From positions 1 to 41,433 of the IMG/VR virus record IMGVR_UViG_3300017732_000018: a stretch of 41,433 bases of DNA. One strand, written 5' to 3'. The position numbers and the translations under genes are program-made. This stretch comes from a virus. This document shows, in pieces, positions 23,910 through 30,412 of the stretch. Each line of letters opens with the position of its first letter. Position 1 is the first letter of the stretch. The notes under the pieces were generated by a model. The model was not told the DNA's origin. It saw only the letters and a program-made list of their open reading frames with translations, and searched no databases.

Positions 23910-24422
23910 TCATTTGTTCAATATCTCCTCGTAAGCTTGCTCCACCTCTACTGGTGTCCAAACATCCTTGACCACTGCATCGTCTTTTTTAAGACGCTTC
24001 TGTATCGAGGACCAAAAACTCTGTTGGTGCGTATGATGCTGCGCCCTAGACTTCTCAAACGATATAGCCTTATCCAAGTCCTGACGAGTTGCCTCCCCAA
24101 GCTTCACACCTGTCTCAGGCAACCTGAGTGTCTCAAACAAATCTTTCGCATACGTCTTCATCGTATTCTTACGCGATACATTCGGTGTCGATTTCTCTCC
24201 CTTGCTCAGAACGTGCTTCTTGAACAAATGACGATCCAACGTAGGACGAACGACTGTGTCCCAATGTGCGATCTTCTCCAAGTATCGAGCCGTTGCTTCC
24301 GTCCGCAACGCTTCATCTGTCTTGAGCATCTCAAGATACCTGTCCTTGGCTTCGGTTGCATTGGCAGCATCTGCCCACGCTCTCTCCACCGCTAAACGTA
24401 CTAAACTAATTCTCTGGTTCAT
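23910..24422 (-). CDS. Unknown helical protein directly upstream of the TIGR array
   Basis: This 170-aa charged, helical protein begins MNQRISLVRLAVERAWADAA. It has a basic middle (HLFKKHVLSKGEKS, NVSRKNTMKTYAKDL) and an acidic C-terminus. Its stop codon is the first base of the array's opening half edge repeat, so gene and array are on one transcript. No signal peptide, membrane segment or enzyme motif is visible, and I do not recognise the family. It may be an ordinary accessory-operon gene or a partner of the TIGR-Tas system. Confidence 0.75.
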   Translation of the reverse strand: MNQRISLVRLAVERAWADAANATEAKDRYLEMLKTDEALRTEATARYLEKIAHWDTVVRPTLDRHLFKKHVLSKGEKSTPNVSRKNTMKTYAKDLFETLRLPETGVKLGEATRQDLDKAISFEKSRAQHHTHQQSFWSSIQKRLKKDDAVVKDVWTPVEVEQAYEEILNK

Positions 24423-24609
24423 TACTCACCTCCTTTAATTTTACTGGTTCACTATAGATGTCAGCTATTTCGACATCCTCTTCTCTCGCACCCACAAGGA
24501 GCGAGAACTCTCTTCGAGCCTCTTTGATTGCATCCTCTAAACTAGAGGCTTGCTCAACTGTAATGCTCCTGCTGACCATGCCCTCGCACACTATCTCATA
24601 TGTCTTCAC
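24406..24609 (-). CDS. Small accessory protein
   Basis: This 67-aa protein has an N-terminal beta segment (TYEIVCEGMVSRSITVEQAS) and a helix (LEDAIKEARREF), a short alpha/beta pattern seen in small ferredoxin-like phage proteins. It overlaps the next gene by 17 nt. No family assigned. Confidence 0.65.
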   Translation of the reverse strand: MKTYEIVCEGMVSRSITVEQASSLEDAIKEARREFSLLVGAREEDVEIADIYSEPVKLKEVSNEPEN

Positions 24610-24793
24610 CGATTATCTCCTTGTAATCGATGCGTACATTTACGCCCAAGTTGTAGATACATTCGCGTTTGAACTCTTCCAAAGCTTTGTGCATATACTT
24701 CATATCTGCAATCTCTGGTTTTTTAGGATCATGTAAGTTTATGATGTCCTCAATCCTGTCGATCACATAGTGCATACATACCCTGTTATCCAT
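24596..24793 (-). CDS. Small accessory protein
   Basis: This 65-aa mostly helical protein has two cysteines (VCMHYV and ECIYNL). It overlaps both neighbours by 8-14 nt. No family is recognised. Confidence 0.6.
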   Translation of the reverse strand: MDNRVCMHYVIDRIEDIINLHDPKKPEIADMKYMHKALEEFKRECIYNLGVNVRIDYKEIIGEDI

Positions 24794-25049
24794 CCTTCGA
24801 TCCCTTCAAGTCTGCAATCGAGAACGTAAGTTCTCCCTTCTTCTCCAAGTGCTCGGCCTCGTTTGCTGCATCCGAAAGTGCCTCCGTCAATAAATACAAT
24901 AAGTCCAAGTCCTCATTCTTAATCCGCATCTGCTCCATCTCAGGCATGTGGCATTTAACCCTGTGCTCCCCATCCTTGTATACAATGCAAACAGAATTAA
25001 TCGCCCTCTTCAAATCTCTCCTGTTTACAATCCTTCCTTCTTCCGTCAT
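24786..25049 (-). CDS. Small accessory protein
   Basis: The start at 25049 (MTEEGRIVNRRDLKRAINSV) shares a base with the upstream stop (TAATG), so I prefer it over an in-frame ATG 33 nt upstream. The 87-aa product has a long helical C-terminal half (LLYLLTEALSDAANEAEHLE). Function unknown. Confidence 0.65.
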   Translation of the reverse strand: MTEEGRIVNRRDLKRAINSVCIVYKDGEHRVKCHMPEMEQMRIKNEDLDLLYLLTEALSDAANEAEHLEKKGELTFSIADLKGSKDG

Positions 25050-25285
25050 TATTCTTCCTCCATAAATCCAGTGCCACCGCACTCCTCACAGTCCACACGT
25101 TTAGTATCCAGATATCCAACGTCCCTGTCAAAGTTTTGTGGTCGAACAAACTCCGCCTCAACCCATCCAACTCCGTCACAGTCTTCACATACCTCGGCCC
25201 TCGGACCTTGGTGCTTGTTGTAAAATACCTTGTCGAATATCTCGCTCAACATAATCTCTATCGGATCAACGCTAGGCATCTTCAT
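25049..25285 (-). CDS. Small protein with DnaJ-like zinc-finger repeats
   Basis: With the start at 25285 the product has 78 aa. It contains CEDCDGVGW and CEECGGTGF, two copies of CxxCxGxG, the repeat of the DnaJ central zinc domain. DnaJ has four copies; two can build one zinc site. No J domain is present. Starts at 25279 or further upstream are possible. The function may be protein or nucleic-acid binding. Confidence 0.78.
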   Translation of the reverse strand: MKMPSVDPIEIMLSEIFDKVFYNKHQGPRAEVCEDCDGVGWVEAEFVRPQNFDRDVGYLDTKRVDCEECGGTGFMEEE

Positions 25286-25499
25286 GTTCATCCTCCCCAG
25301 TAAAATCACAGGTGATTGTCATCTCCATTCCCCAGTTGTCAGAGGGGGTAAGAGTAAAAGCCATTTTATCAGCAGCCTCCCAACACATGGCAACAAAAGC
25401 CTCAGTGGTGGTAAACCCTTCACTATCAGACGGAACAGTTAACTCTCCCAAAGGAACTTTGTTCTCGTCCCAAAGTTTAATCTTCGCTTCAAGCATCAA
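25272..25499 (-). CDS. Small acidic protein
   Basis: This 75-aa protein reads as alternating beta strands and one helix (FVAMCWEAADKMAF), with an acidic end GEDEHEDA. It overlaps the Api92-like gene by ATGA. No family recognised. Confidence 0.65.
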   Translation of the reverse strand: MMLEAKIKLWDENKVPLGELTVPSDSEGFTTTEAFVAMCWEAADKMAFTLTPSDNWGMEMTITCDFTGEDEHEDA

Positions 25500-25984
25500 G
25501 CTTCCTCCTCGTCTTCACATTCCTCATCCTCTGGCTCCCAACTATGGTTCTTGCCATTGGCGTACATGCCCTCGAACTGACCGCACTCATCCTGATAGTC
25601 AGCTTTTACCTCAACACCCAAAGCAACCAACTTATTCCACACGTTCAACGGTGGCCCCCATGCAGTCCAACAATTGAAATTAAACCATGCAGTGCAATCC
25701 ATATCGTATTCGTGATCCCCATCCGTCTCGAGATCGCCATGCACATCAACCTCACAAACATCCCATTTGGTATCCCAATTATCGTACCTCCAATCATACC
25801 ACTGCGGACTACTGGTCTCGAAACCATACTTGTTGCTCGTAATATCTGGCGCAGCCCACAACTCAAATGGCATAGGTACAACCACATCACAGAAACGACC
25901 ATTCTCTTTTAACTCTGCATATAATTGTCGGACCAGTTTGCTCGGCCCCTTGATAGATACTTGTTGATAGCAATGATTAGGCAT
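25496..25984 (-). CDS. Api92-like / YubB-type ferredoxin-like domain protein
   Basis: The 162-aa product begins MPNHCYQQVSIKGPSKLVRQ and contains WDTKWDVCEV and FNCWTAWGPPLNVWNKL. The sequence MPNxCxxxVxIxG, NWxTKWD and TAWxPP is the signature of the Api92-like ferredoxin-like (DUF1281, YubB) family found on plasmids and phages. The exact role is unknown; it is believed to be a small domain of the anti-restriction or maintenance gene set. The C-terminus is an acidic tail (EPEDEECEDEEEA). Confidence 0.85.
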   Translation of the reverse strand: MPNHCYQQVSIKGPSKLVRQLYAELKENGRFCDVVVPMPFELWAAPDITSNKYGFETSSPQWYDWRYDNWDTKWDVCEVDVHGDLETDGDHEYDMDCTAWFNFNCWTAWGPPLNVWNKLVALGVEVKADYQDECGQFEGMYANGKNHSWEPEDEECEDEEEA

Positions 25985-26351
25985 TTAATTCATCCTCCAT
26001 GTCATAAATTCTTGTTACAATTGAGCTCAATGCGCCCCCTAAATATTCCTTCGGACAGTTCAACACTACATCTTTCACATCATATCGATTAAGTGCTGCG
26101 GCCTCACGAACTTCCCTGTTTCCCGAACAACTCTGTCCATGTGTCTCGGGCTTCTCGCCTTCTAATTCATTCTTCTTGATCAAGTCAGGGATGTTACTTG
26201 GCACACCTCCAACACTCTTGTTATTCAGAAAAGATAAAAGGTTTGATTTGTCAGTAGGTACATCGACCTCGCTCCAGTCCTTCCCGAACTCACGCTTCGC
26301 ATCTGCTTGCGTCCCGACCCACGAACCTTGGTTGTTTGTGTATAATCTCAT
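25977..26351 (-). CDS. Conserved phage hypothetical protein
   Basis: This 124-aa protein starts MRLYTNNQGSWVGTQADAKR, continues with DWSEVDVPTDKSNLLSFLN, and has a disordered middle and a C-terminal helix. The N-terminal pattern is one I recall from marine phages without known function. It overlaps the next gene by 8 nt. Confidence 0.7.
   Translation of the reverse strand: MRLYTNNQGSWVGTQADAKREFGKDWSEVDVPTDKSNLLSFLNNKSVGGVPSNIPDLIKKNELEGEKPETHGQSCSGNREVREAAALNRYDVKDVVLNCPKEYLGGALSSIVTRIYDMEDELNA
26095..26108 (+). repeat. Dispersed GC-rich element copy (GGCCTCACG form)
   Basis: GCTGCGGCCTCACG inside a minus-strand accessory gene in yet another reading frame (REAAA). Confidence 0.7.
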
Positions 26352-26360
26352 GATCCCTCC

Positions 26361-26687
26361 TCACTCGACAAAATGTAAATTAAAAGAATAATACGGCTCA
26401 ACATACCAATCAGGATTGTCGATAACATCAGAGGCACGGATAGCCCATTCAAACGGCCCTCCCTCTAGGCTTACGCACCAGTACTTTCCATAGCCTCTGT
26501 CATCTTGCTGCTCTGGTGTCCAAATGTGACACTCAGTCTTAGGGTCCATCCCTATGTCCTCGCACCACTTACATAGCGCCTTGTGCAAAGACTTTGCCGC
26601 CCCTGCCTTGGTCTTGTATGCCTTGGGATCCCAGTCCAAAACCATCGATCCCTCCTCCCAACAATTTATAATAAGTTTCTTACCCAT
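26361..26687 (-). CDS. Conserved small protein
   Basis: This 108-aa protein has a helix with basic residues near residues 25-45 (KTKAGAAKSLHKALCKWCED) and aromatic-rich strands later (WCVSLEGGPFEWAIRASD). Function unknown. It overlaps the upstream gene by 8 nt; a 9-nt gap precedes the next gene. Confidence 0.65.
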   Translation of the reverse strand: MGKKLIINCWEEGSMVLDWDPKAYKTKAGAAKSLHKALCKWCEDIGMDPKTECHIWTPEQQDDRGYGKYWCVSLEGGPFEWAIRASDVIDNPDWYVEPYYSFNLHFVE

Positions 26688-26883
26688 CTCGATTATGTAT
26701 CTCCTCTACTGTGTCATAAGCCAACTTAGTCGCATCCTCGCCATTCCACTCAACCTCCATGTCAGTAGAACCAAAGTCCGCATCATACCTCACCATCTCC
26801 TCTATTGCCTCGACAAACGAACCTTGGTCCTCGATCAAGAATGGCTCCATGCCGCTGTCAGTTTCAAACCATCCCTCAAGCAT
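26680..26883 (-). CDS. Small acidic protein
   Basis: This 67-aa protein is acidic and helical (FVEAIEEMVRYDADFGSTDM). It overlaps both neighbours by 8 nt. No family is recognised. Confidence 0.6.
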   Translation of the reverse strand: MLEGWFETDSGMEPFLIEDQGSFVEAIEEMVRYDADFGSTDMEVEWNGEDATKLAYDTVEEIHNRDG

Positions 26884-27199
26884 CTTCTAGCTCCTCCTCA
26901 TCAATGATCCCATCAAGACAAGCCAATGCAGAAGTCACCAAACAAGCATACGCAAGACGGCAAGCAATAGCTCCAAACGTATCGCCCTTTTGTGAGATGC
27001 CTCCTATGTCATCCAGATAATCCTCGCCACAAGTAGTGTCGTTAGCAGCACAGAAATCTATCGCCTTGCCATAGTAGATCGATAGCTCATGTCCGTCGCA
27101 CGTATCATGAATGAAATCGATTGCCGCATCTCGGTCCTTGGTTTCTTGCCACGCCTCGTCTGCGATCTCGTAAGCTTCTTCTGATAAACTGTAAGACAT
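26876..27199 (-). CDS. First gene of the accessory operon
   Basis: The ATG at 27199 lies 7 nt after AAGGAG, so I choose it over the TTG two codons earlier. The 107-aa acidic product has several cysteines (DTCDGH, DFCAAN, TTCGED, IACRLAYACLV). Its hydrophobic segment RLAYACLVTSALACLDG could be a buried helix. Being first, it would carry the operon promoter upstream. Confidence 0.65.
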   Translation of the reverse strand: MSYSLSEEAYEIADEAWQETKDRDAAIDFIHDTCDGHELSIYYGKAIDFCAANDTTCGEDYLDDIGGISQKGDTFGAIACRLAYACLVTSALACLDGIIDEEELEDA

Positions 27200-27205
27200 T
27201 CTCAA

Positions 27206-27586
27206 TCTCCTTATGTTGTCTCATATAGTACCATATAATATCATCTGTCATTATTACAAGAGGTGGAGCAAAAATAATTTAATTTTCTTTAGTAGGGGAT
27301 TTGCCCCCTCTTATGTTTTTTTATTTTTTTAAAAACACGTTTTGACCGTACTCAACGTACTCAATCCTGAAAAAGCATTTAAAAACAAAAGGATAACCCT
27401 ATTGGACACCGTACTCAGTGATGTACTCAGAGTACACTTGACCGTAATCAATTGCTCTAATTGCCTCGATCAAGCCATCAATAAAAATAAAAAAATAACT
27501 TTTTGCAGTGTTAGGGGGTGTTTTCCCTTTATAGACAAATCAAAATTAATCGGTGTATGTTCGTAAAAAACACAGGAGAATATTGT
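27206..27586. promoter_or_regulatory. Divergent regulatory region with GTACTCA repeats upstream of terS
   Basis: No gene is visible here. The leftward side holds A/T-rich sequence with a possible weak promoter near 27215-27245. The rightward side holds four copies of GTACTCA (27348-27354, 27357-27363, 27411-27417, 27423-27429). The last one forms the palindrome GTACTCAGAGTAC (27423-27435). TTGACCGTA occurs twice (27342 and ~27439). This could be an operator, a TerS binding / packaging site, or both. AGGAG at 27574-27578 sets the terS start. Confidence 0.6.
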
Positions 27587-28159
27587 ATGCCAAGTATTAA
27601 GGCAGGGGTCGAAGACAAGCATGACCGGAAAATAACAAGTAGGCAGATGAGTTTTGCAAGATACGTTGTTGAGGGGATATACAGCAACGTTGAGTGCGCT
27701 CGTAAGGCAGGGTTCAAGTCTGATCTGGCTGTCGAACACGCTTCACGTTTGCTCAATGGGAGAGACTATCCGCACGTTGTTGAGTACATCAATGAATTGC
27801 GAGAGGAACGAGAAAGACGGTACGGAGTTACAACTATCGGTCAACTTGAAAGACTGTATGAGTTATCGAAGGGAGCCGAAGACGCAGGGCATTTCTCAGC
27901 AGCAATTAACGCGGAGAAAATACGTTCTGCCTTGGGTGGTTTGACCATCGATAGGAGAGAGACGATCAATACAATCGATCAACTATCGAGAGATGAAATA
28001 ACATCACGACTAGCAGCATTACAGAAACAATACCCTCAAGCATTTCAGATCGAGGCAGAGTACAAGGATATTACACCAGATGAGCAAGGGACCAGAGGCG
28101 AACTTTTGGAACTCGATACGCAAGAACCTACCGAAGAAGTGGTTCGCAACGCGGATTGA
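27587..28159 (+). CDS. terS: Terminase small subunit
   Basis: The ATG at 27587 has AGGAG 8 nt upstream; earlier in-frame ATGs lie in the repeat-rich leader. The 190-aa product begins with basic residues, then ITSRQMSFARYVVEGIYSNV and ARKAGF, the Terminase_2-like N-terminal helix-turn-helix that binds the packaging site. A coiled middle (YINELREERERRYG, LERLYELSKGAED) would form the oligomer ring, and the C-terminus is acidic. TerL is 7 kb away, an unusual but not unique separation. Confidence 0.85.
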   Translation: MPSIKAGVEDKHDRKITSRQMSFARYVVEGIYSNVECARKAGFKSDLAVEHASRLLNGRDYPHVVEYINELREERERRYGVTTIGQLERLYELSKGAEDAGHFSAAINAEKIRSALGGLTIDRRETINTIDQLSRDEITSRLAALQKQYPQAFQIEAEYKDITPDEQGTRGELLELDTQEPTEEVVRNAD

Positions 28160-28559
28160 AAACAAGCACGGAGGAGGCATACCAGACCTTCACATCGTTG
28201 CTGATGGCGTTCCTTTTTGGTGTGAGTTGAAGACAACCAAAAGCAATAAACCAAAACTATCTCCTCATCAAATCTCTTGGAATATGGCATATTGGGCTCG
28301 AGGTGGGGCAAATTTTTACTTAGTAAAGTGCCTCTCTACAAGAGACATACTTTTGTTTGAGGGTAACCAAGGACCGAGTTTAGCGGAGCATGGGATCAAG
28401 GGAACGGAGGGCCATAGGTTCAAGGATCTTGGGTCGTTGTTTGAAGCCCTGCGGCCCCACGCGGCGCGTATCTTGAAGCTCGAGCCAAGCCCTGCGGCCC
28501 CACGCGGCGGTTTTTCTAAACGAGCGACGAGGAACGAGGAGCGAGCTACTATAAACTGA
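28080..28559 (+). CDS. VRR-NUC domain nuclease
   Basis: The 159-aa product begins MSKGPEANFWNSIRKNLPKK. The PD-(D/E)XK core is visible as GGGIPDLHIV (D36) and FWCELKTTK (E49, K51), followed by a Q-containing helix SPHQISWNMAYW. VRR-NUC proteins cleave branched DNA and could resolve replication forks before packaging. The gene overlaps terS by 80 nt. The C-terminus contains two copies of a GC-rich repeat in different frames, so this tail is probably not conserved. Confidence 0.88.
   Translation: MSKGPEANFWNSIRKNLPKKWFATRIENKHGGGIPDLHIVADGVPFWCELKTTKSNKPKLSPHQISWNMAYWARGGANFYLVKCLSTRDILLFEGNQGPSLAEHGIKGTEGHRFKDLGSLFEALRPHAARILKLEPSPAAPRGGFSKRATRNEERATIN
28445..28509 (+). repeat. Two copies of a 22-nt GC-rich direct repeat
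   Basis: The 22 nt from 28445 to 28466 are identical to 28488-28509; both contain GCCCTGCGGCCCCACG. They fall in different reading frames of the nuclease tail, so selection on protein does not explain them. Related 14-16-mers occur elsewhere in the window. Confidence 0.9.
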
Positions 28560-28650
28560 GTCGCTTGCGACACTATTCTTTTACCGCGTCATTACGCGGA
28601 ATGCGATTCGCCATAGCGAACGCACATTATGATAGTAGTGAAGTAGGGAG
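28560..28650. other. Cluster of short perfect hairpins between convergent operons
   Basis: GTCGC TT GCGAC (28560-28571), CCGCG TCATTA CGCGG (28584-28599) and TGCG-A-TTCGC CATA GCGAACGCA (28602-28624, one bulged A) follow each other, then GGGAGC CGAA GCCCCC near 28647. No T tract follows. This may be a transcription barrier, an RNA 3'-end structure, or recombination palindromes. Confidence 0.7.
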
Positions 28651-28666
28651 CCGAAGCCCCCTCTCC

Positions 28667-28840
28667 TTAATTTGTACACACTCCTTCCTCTATCAACCTA
28701 GCTGCCATTCGACCAAAGGTTCCCTGTAACTGCCACACCAGACCGTTATCGATTAGGTGTTGCCATGCTGAGATGTACTCGTGTTCTTCAAGATCCTCGT
28801 ACATCCCTTCGACGATATCTACTGCTTTCATGTTGTCCAT
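28667..28840 (-). CDS. Conserved 57-aa phage protein (DUF7417-like)
   Basis: The product contains AVDIVEGMYEDLEEHEYISA followed by WQHLIDNGLVWQLQGTFGR and ends AARLIEEGVCTN. This pattern is widespread in marine phages; the function is unknown. Start TAATG overlaps the upstream stop. It is the last gene of its operon. Confidence 0.85.
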   Translation of the reverse strand: MDNMKAVDIVEGMYEDLEEHEYISAWQHLIDNGLVWQLQGTFGRMAARLIEEGVCTN

Positions 28841-29178
28841 TATCTAGCCTCCATTCCTTTCAAGTCGCTAATATAAAAGTGCTCTTCATCTCCTATGGGC
28901 ATCATCTTTTCTGCACCGAGCACGAGATACTGTTCTCCTTTCCGTTGTGCCACGCCCCATCGTCCGTACCCAAAGGTTGATAAGATACCGTTGATACGAT
29001 CTCTGGTGGTTACGGTGGGCCAACCTGCCAAGCGGAAGCCAATGTCGCCATCGAGTGTGCGCCATGCGATACAGTTGTCATGTAGCCAAACGATCTCGCC
29101 GTTGGTTCTGGTACGAGCAGCCGAAGCGGGTCGTCTGTTGTAAAAAGCCTTTGCGATTTTATGTGTCTCTTGTCTCAT
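28840..29178 (-). CDS. Small conserved protein
   Basis: This 112-aa protein begins MRQETHKIAKAFYNRRPASA; the second of two adjacent ATGs has the better distance from AGGAGG. The N-terminus is basic. The middle (GEIVWLHDNCIAWRTLDGDI) is beta-rich, with a short Gly-rich segment YGRWGVAQRKG. No family recognised with certainty. Confidence 0.7.
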   Translation of the reverse strand: MRQETHKIAKAFYNRRPASAARTRTNGEIVWLHDNCIAWRTLDGDIGFRLAGWPTVTTRDRINGILSTFGYGRWGVAQRKGEQYLVLGAEKMMPIGDEEHFYISDLKGMEAR

Positions 29179-29308
29179 CATGTTCCTCCTCGAACTCTGT
29201 GATTGCTTCTTCCTTCGTGTATCCGATGTACCGACGGGTAACTAAGTACCCGCCGATTGTTTCATAGATCACGATCATCCCACTGTGGGGTACGATCTCG
29301 ACAACCAT
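29159..29308 (-). CDS. 49-aa small protein
   Basis: It begins MVVEIVPHSGMIVIYETIGG and ends in a charged helix (EEAITEFEEEHDETRDT). Start overlaps the upstream stop as TAATG and the 3' end overlaps the next gene by 20-23 nt. The pattern of strands followed by a helix is a small alpha/beta domain. Function unknown. Confidence 0.65.
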   Translation of the reverse strand: MVVEIVPHSGMIVIYETIGGYLVTRRYIGYTKEEAITEFEEEHDETRDT

Positions 29309-29661
29309 TACTTGATGTCGAAGCCGACGGTGATATCTTTTAGTACGTCGGTGACTCGTTCTTTGAACTTGCTGTCATCCTCCTCCTTTTCTTCTATATG
29401 GTCGTCAATCATGGTGCCGATCTCGTAAGAGTGATCGTGGATATCGAACTCATAGTAGTCACTGAAGTCAAAGTTGAGCCGCATCCAGTCCGTGATCTGC
29501 TCGTCGATATCCGCACTGTTGCCGATATCGTCCGAGTGTTCCTCAATCATTTGCCTCATCCTTTCCTTGAGGCGTGGTTCGATAAGAGCCATGATTACAT
29601 CTGCAACCTTGAGCAGTTGGTCTTCGTTGTGCATTGGTGAACGTTCGATAATGTCAGTCAT
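29308..29661 (-). CDS. Acidic small protein
   Basis: This 117-aa protein is strongly acidic and helical (KVADVIMALIEPRLKERMRQ, ending VTDVLKDITVGFDIK). An acidic middle with alternating D/E (DDHIEEKEEDDS) could mimic nucleic acid. It overlaps the TTG-start gene upstream by 8 nt. Function unknown. Confidence 0.65.
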   Translation of the reverse strand: MTDIIERSPMHNEDQLLKVADVIMALIEPRLKERMRQMIEEHSDDIGNSADIDEQITDWMRLNFDFSDYYEFDIHDHSYEIGTMIDDHIEEKEEDDSKFKERVTDVLKDITVGFDIK

Positions 29662-29815
29662 TTGATTTCTCCTCTGTTGACTGTTTGACTGCTAGGTTGA
29701 AACCCCTAGCAGCCGCTTCGCGTAGTCGTGGTCGATCACTCTCCTTGTGTCGAGTGATCCACGTTCGCAACTCATCCCAAGACTTGGGTATTGGAAATGT
29801 TTTGATATACTTCAA
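29654..29815 (-). CDS. 53-aa protein with TTG start
   Basis: The TTG at 29815-29813 overlaps the upstream stop as TTGA, and AGGAGG lies just before it. The product (KYIKTFPIPKSWDELRTWIT then ARGFNLAVKQ) is a helical basic protein. Without an ATG it would be missed by ATG-only gene finding. No family is recognised. Confidence 0.6.
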   Translation of the reverse strand: MKYIKTFPIPKSWDELRTWITRHKESDRPRLREAAARGFNLAVKQSTEEKSND

Positions 29816-30063
29816 GAAGCCTCCTTTACTTCTGGGTAAGTGATCACGTCGTCCGTATATGTTGAACGATTCTCAACACGGCTCAGGCTCTCTTGAATCA
29901 TGACCCGTCGCCCTGTGATCAGTTGGCTCAACAACTTACGATCTGCTGAGTATTCACTATGTGGACCAGTCTTCATGATAGCCTGGATACAGATATCAAG
30001 ATCCTCTTGTGTGAAATCGAATTGACCTGTGATCTGGGTGTTAGTGTAAGATAATTTAGCCAT
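29812..30063 (-). CDS. First gene of the second leftward operon
   Basis: The ATG at 30063 follows AAAAGGAG by 7 nt. The 83-aa product contains GQFDFTQEDLDICIQAIMKT and SADRKLLSQLITGRRVMIQE, a helical protein. Function unknown. It faces the palindrome-rich intergenic region. Confidence 0.7.
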   Translation of the reverse strand: MAKLSYTNTQITGQFDFTQEDLDICIQAIMKTGPHSEYSADRKLLSQLITGRRVMIQESLSRVENRSTYTDDVITYPEVKEAS

Positions 30064-30412
30064 GGTGGGCTCCTTTTTGAACACGCTCGACGGAATTGTC
30101 GTTCGATGTGTCAAGTTACTAGCGGATCAAAGGATCGTGCCGTCGGTGCTCTTGCATCGTCGGGAATCGTCAAGGAAGTTTAGTGAAGCGGCGGTTTACG
30201 TCACGTCATCGGTTCTGGATGTGCACGTCACTTTGCACTTTCTAGCAAAGTGTACGTCACGTACAGGTTCGCATGATGTTTCGTAATCCGTAAACTTTCG
30301 ACCCCTTCTTCAGGGGTTGACGACACATCCTTTGATAACGCCATGCGGCTTGAGCACCATCCGTACGGCTATTTTGTTGTGTGTGTAGCAACAGGCGCAC
30401 GTACACGGACTG

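Larger units (their letters stand above)
23337..23912 (-). ncRNA. TIGR array: ten dual-spacer guide units
   Basis: Reading the minus strand from the stop codon of the upstream gene (23912-23910), ten units each contain a 10-nt variable spacer A, a 12-nt loop repeat (consensus CGCAGNAATGCC) and a 10-nt variable spacer B. Nine full edge repeats separate them. They alternate between a 25-nt form (begins CGCTCCCA, ends GGGGAGGGTC) and a 27-29-nt form (begins CACCCTTCCC, ends TTTATGGGAGCC) that is roughly its reverse complement. The 3' half of each edge therefore pairs with the 5' half of the next, closing a stem around every unit. Stem changes covary in units 7 and 10. Spacers show no sequence constraint except 4A/7A. 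Ten plus 12 plus 10 plus two flanking bases on each side gives 36 nt, the reported tigRNA length. The array is followed at once by the tas gene and is probably co-transcribed with it. Confidence 0.9.

Noticed and set aside
23337-23912. CRISPR array
   Set aside because: Spacers are only 10 nt, two different repeats alternate, edge repeats alternate in orientation, and no cas gene is present.
23296-23961. A 221-codon open frame running along the whole repeat array
   Set aside because: It follows from repeat periods near multiples of three and the absence of stops in the repeats. It has no ribosome-binding site, is composed of edge-repeat translations (RSHQLGEG, VYGS), and the RNA-level covariation explains the sequence better.
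27342-27566. 74-codon open frame upstream of terS
   Set aside because: It covers the GTACTCA repeats, lacks a ribosome-binding site and resembles leader sequence.
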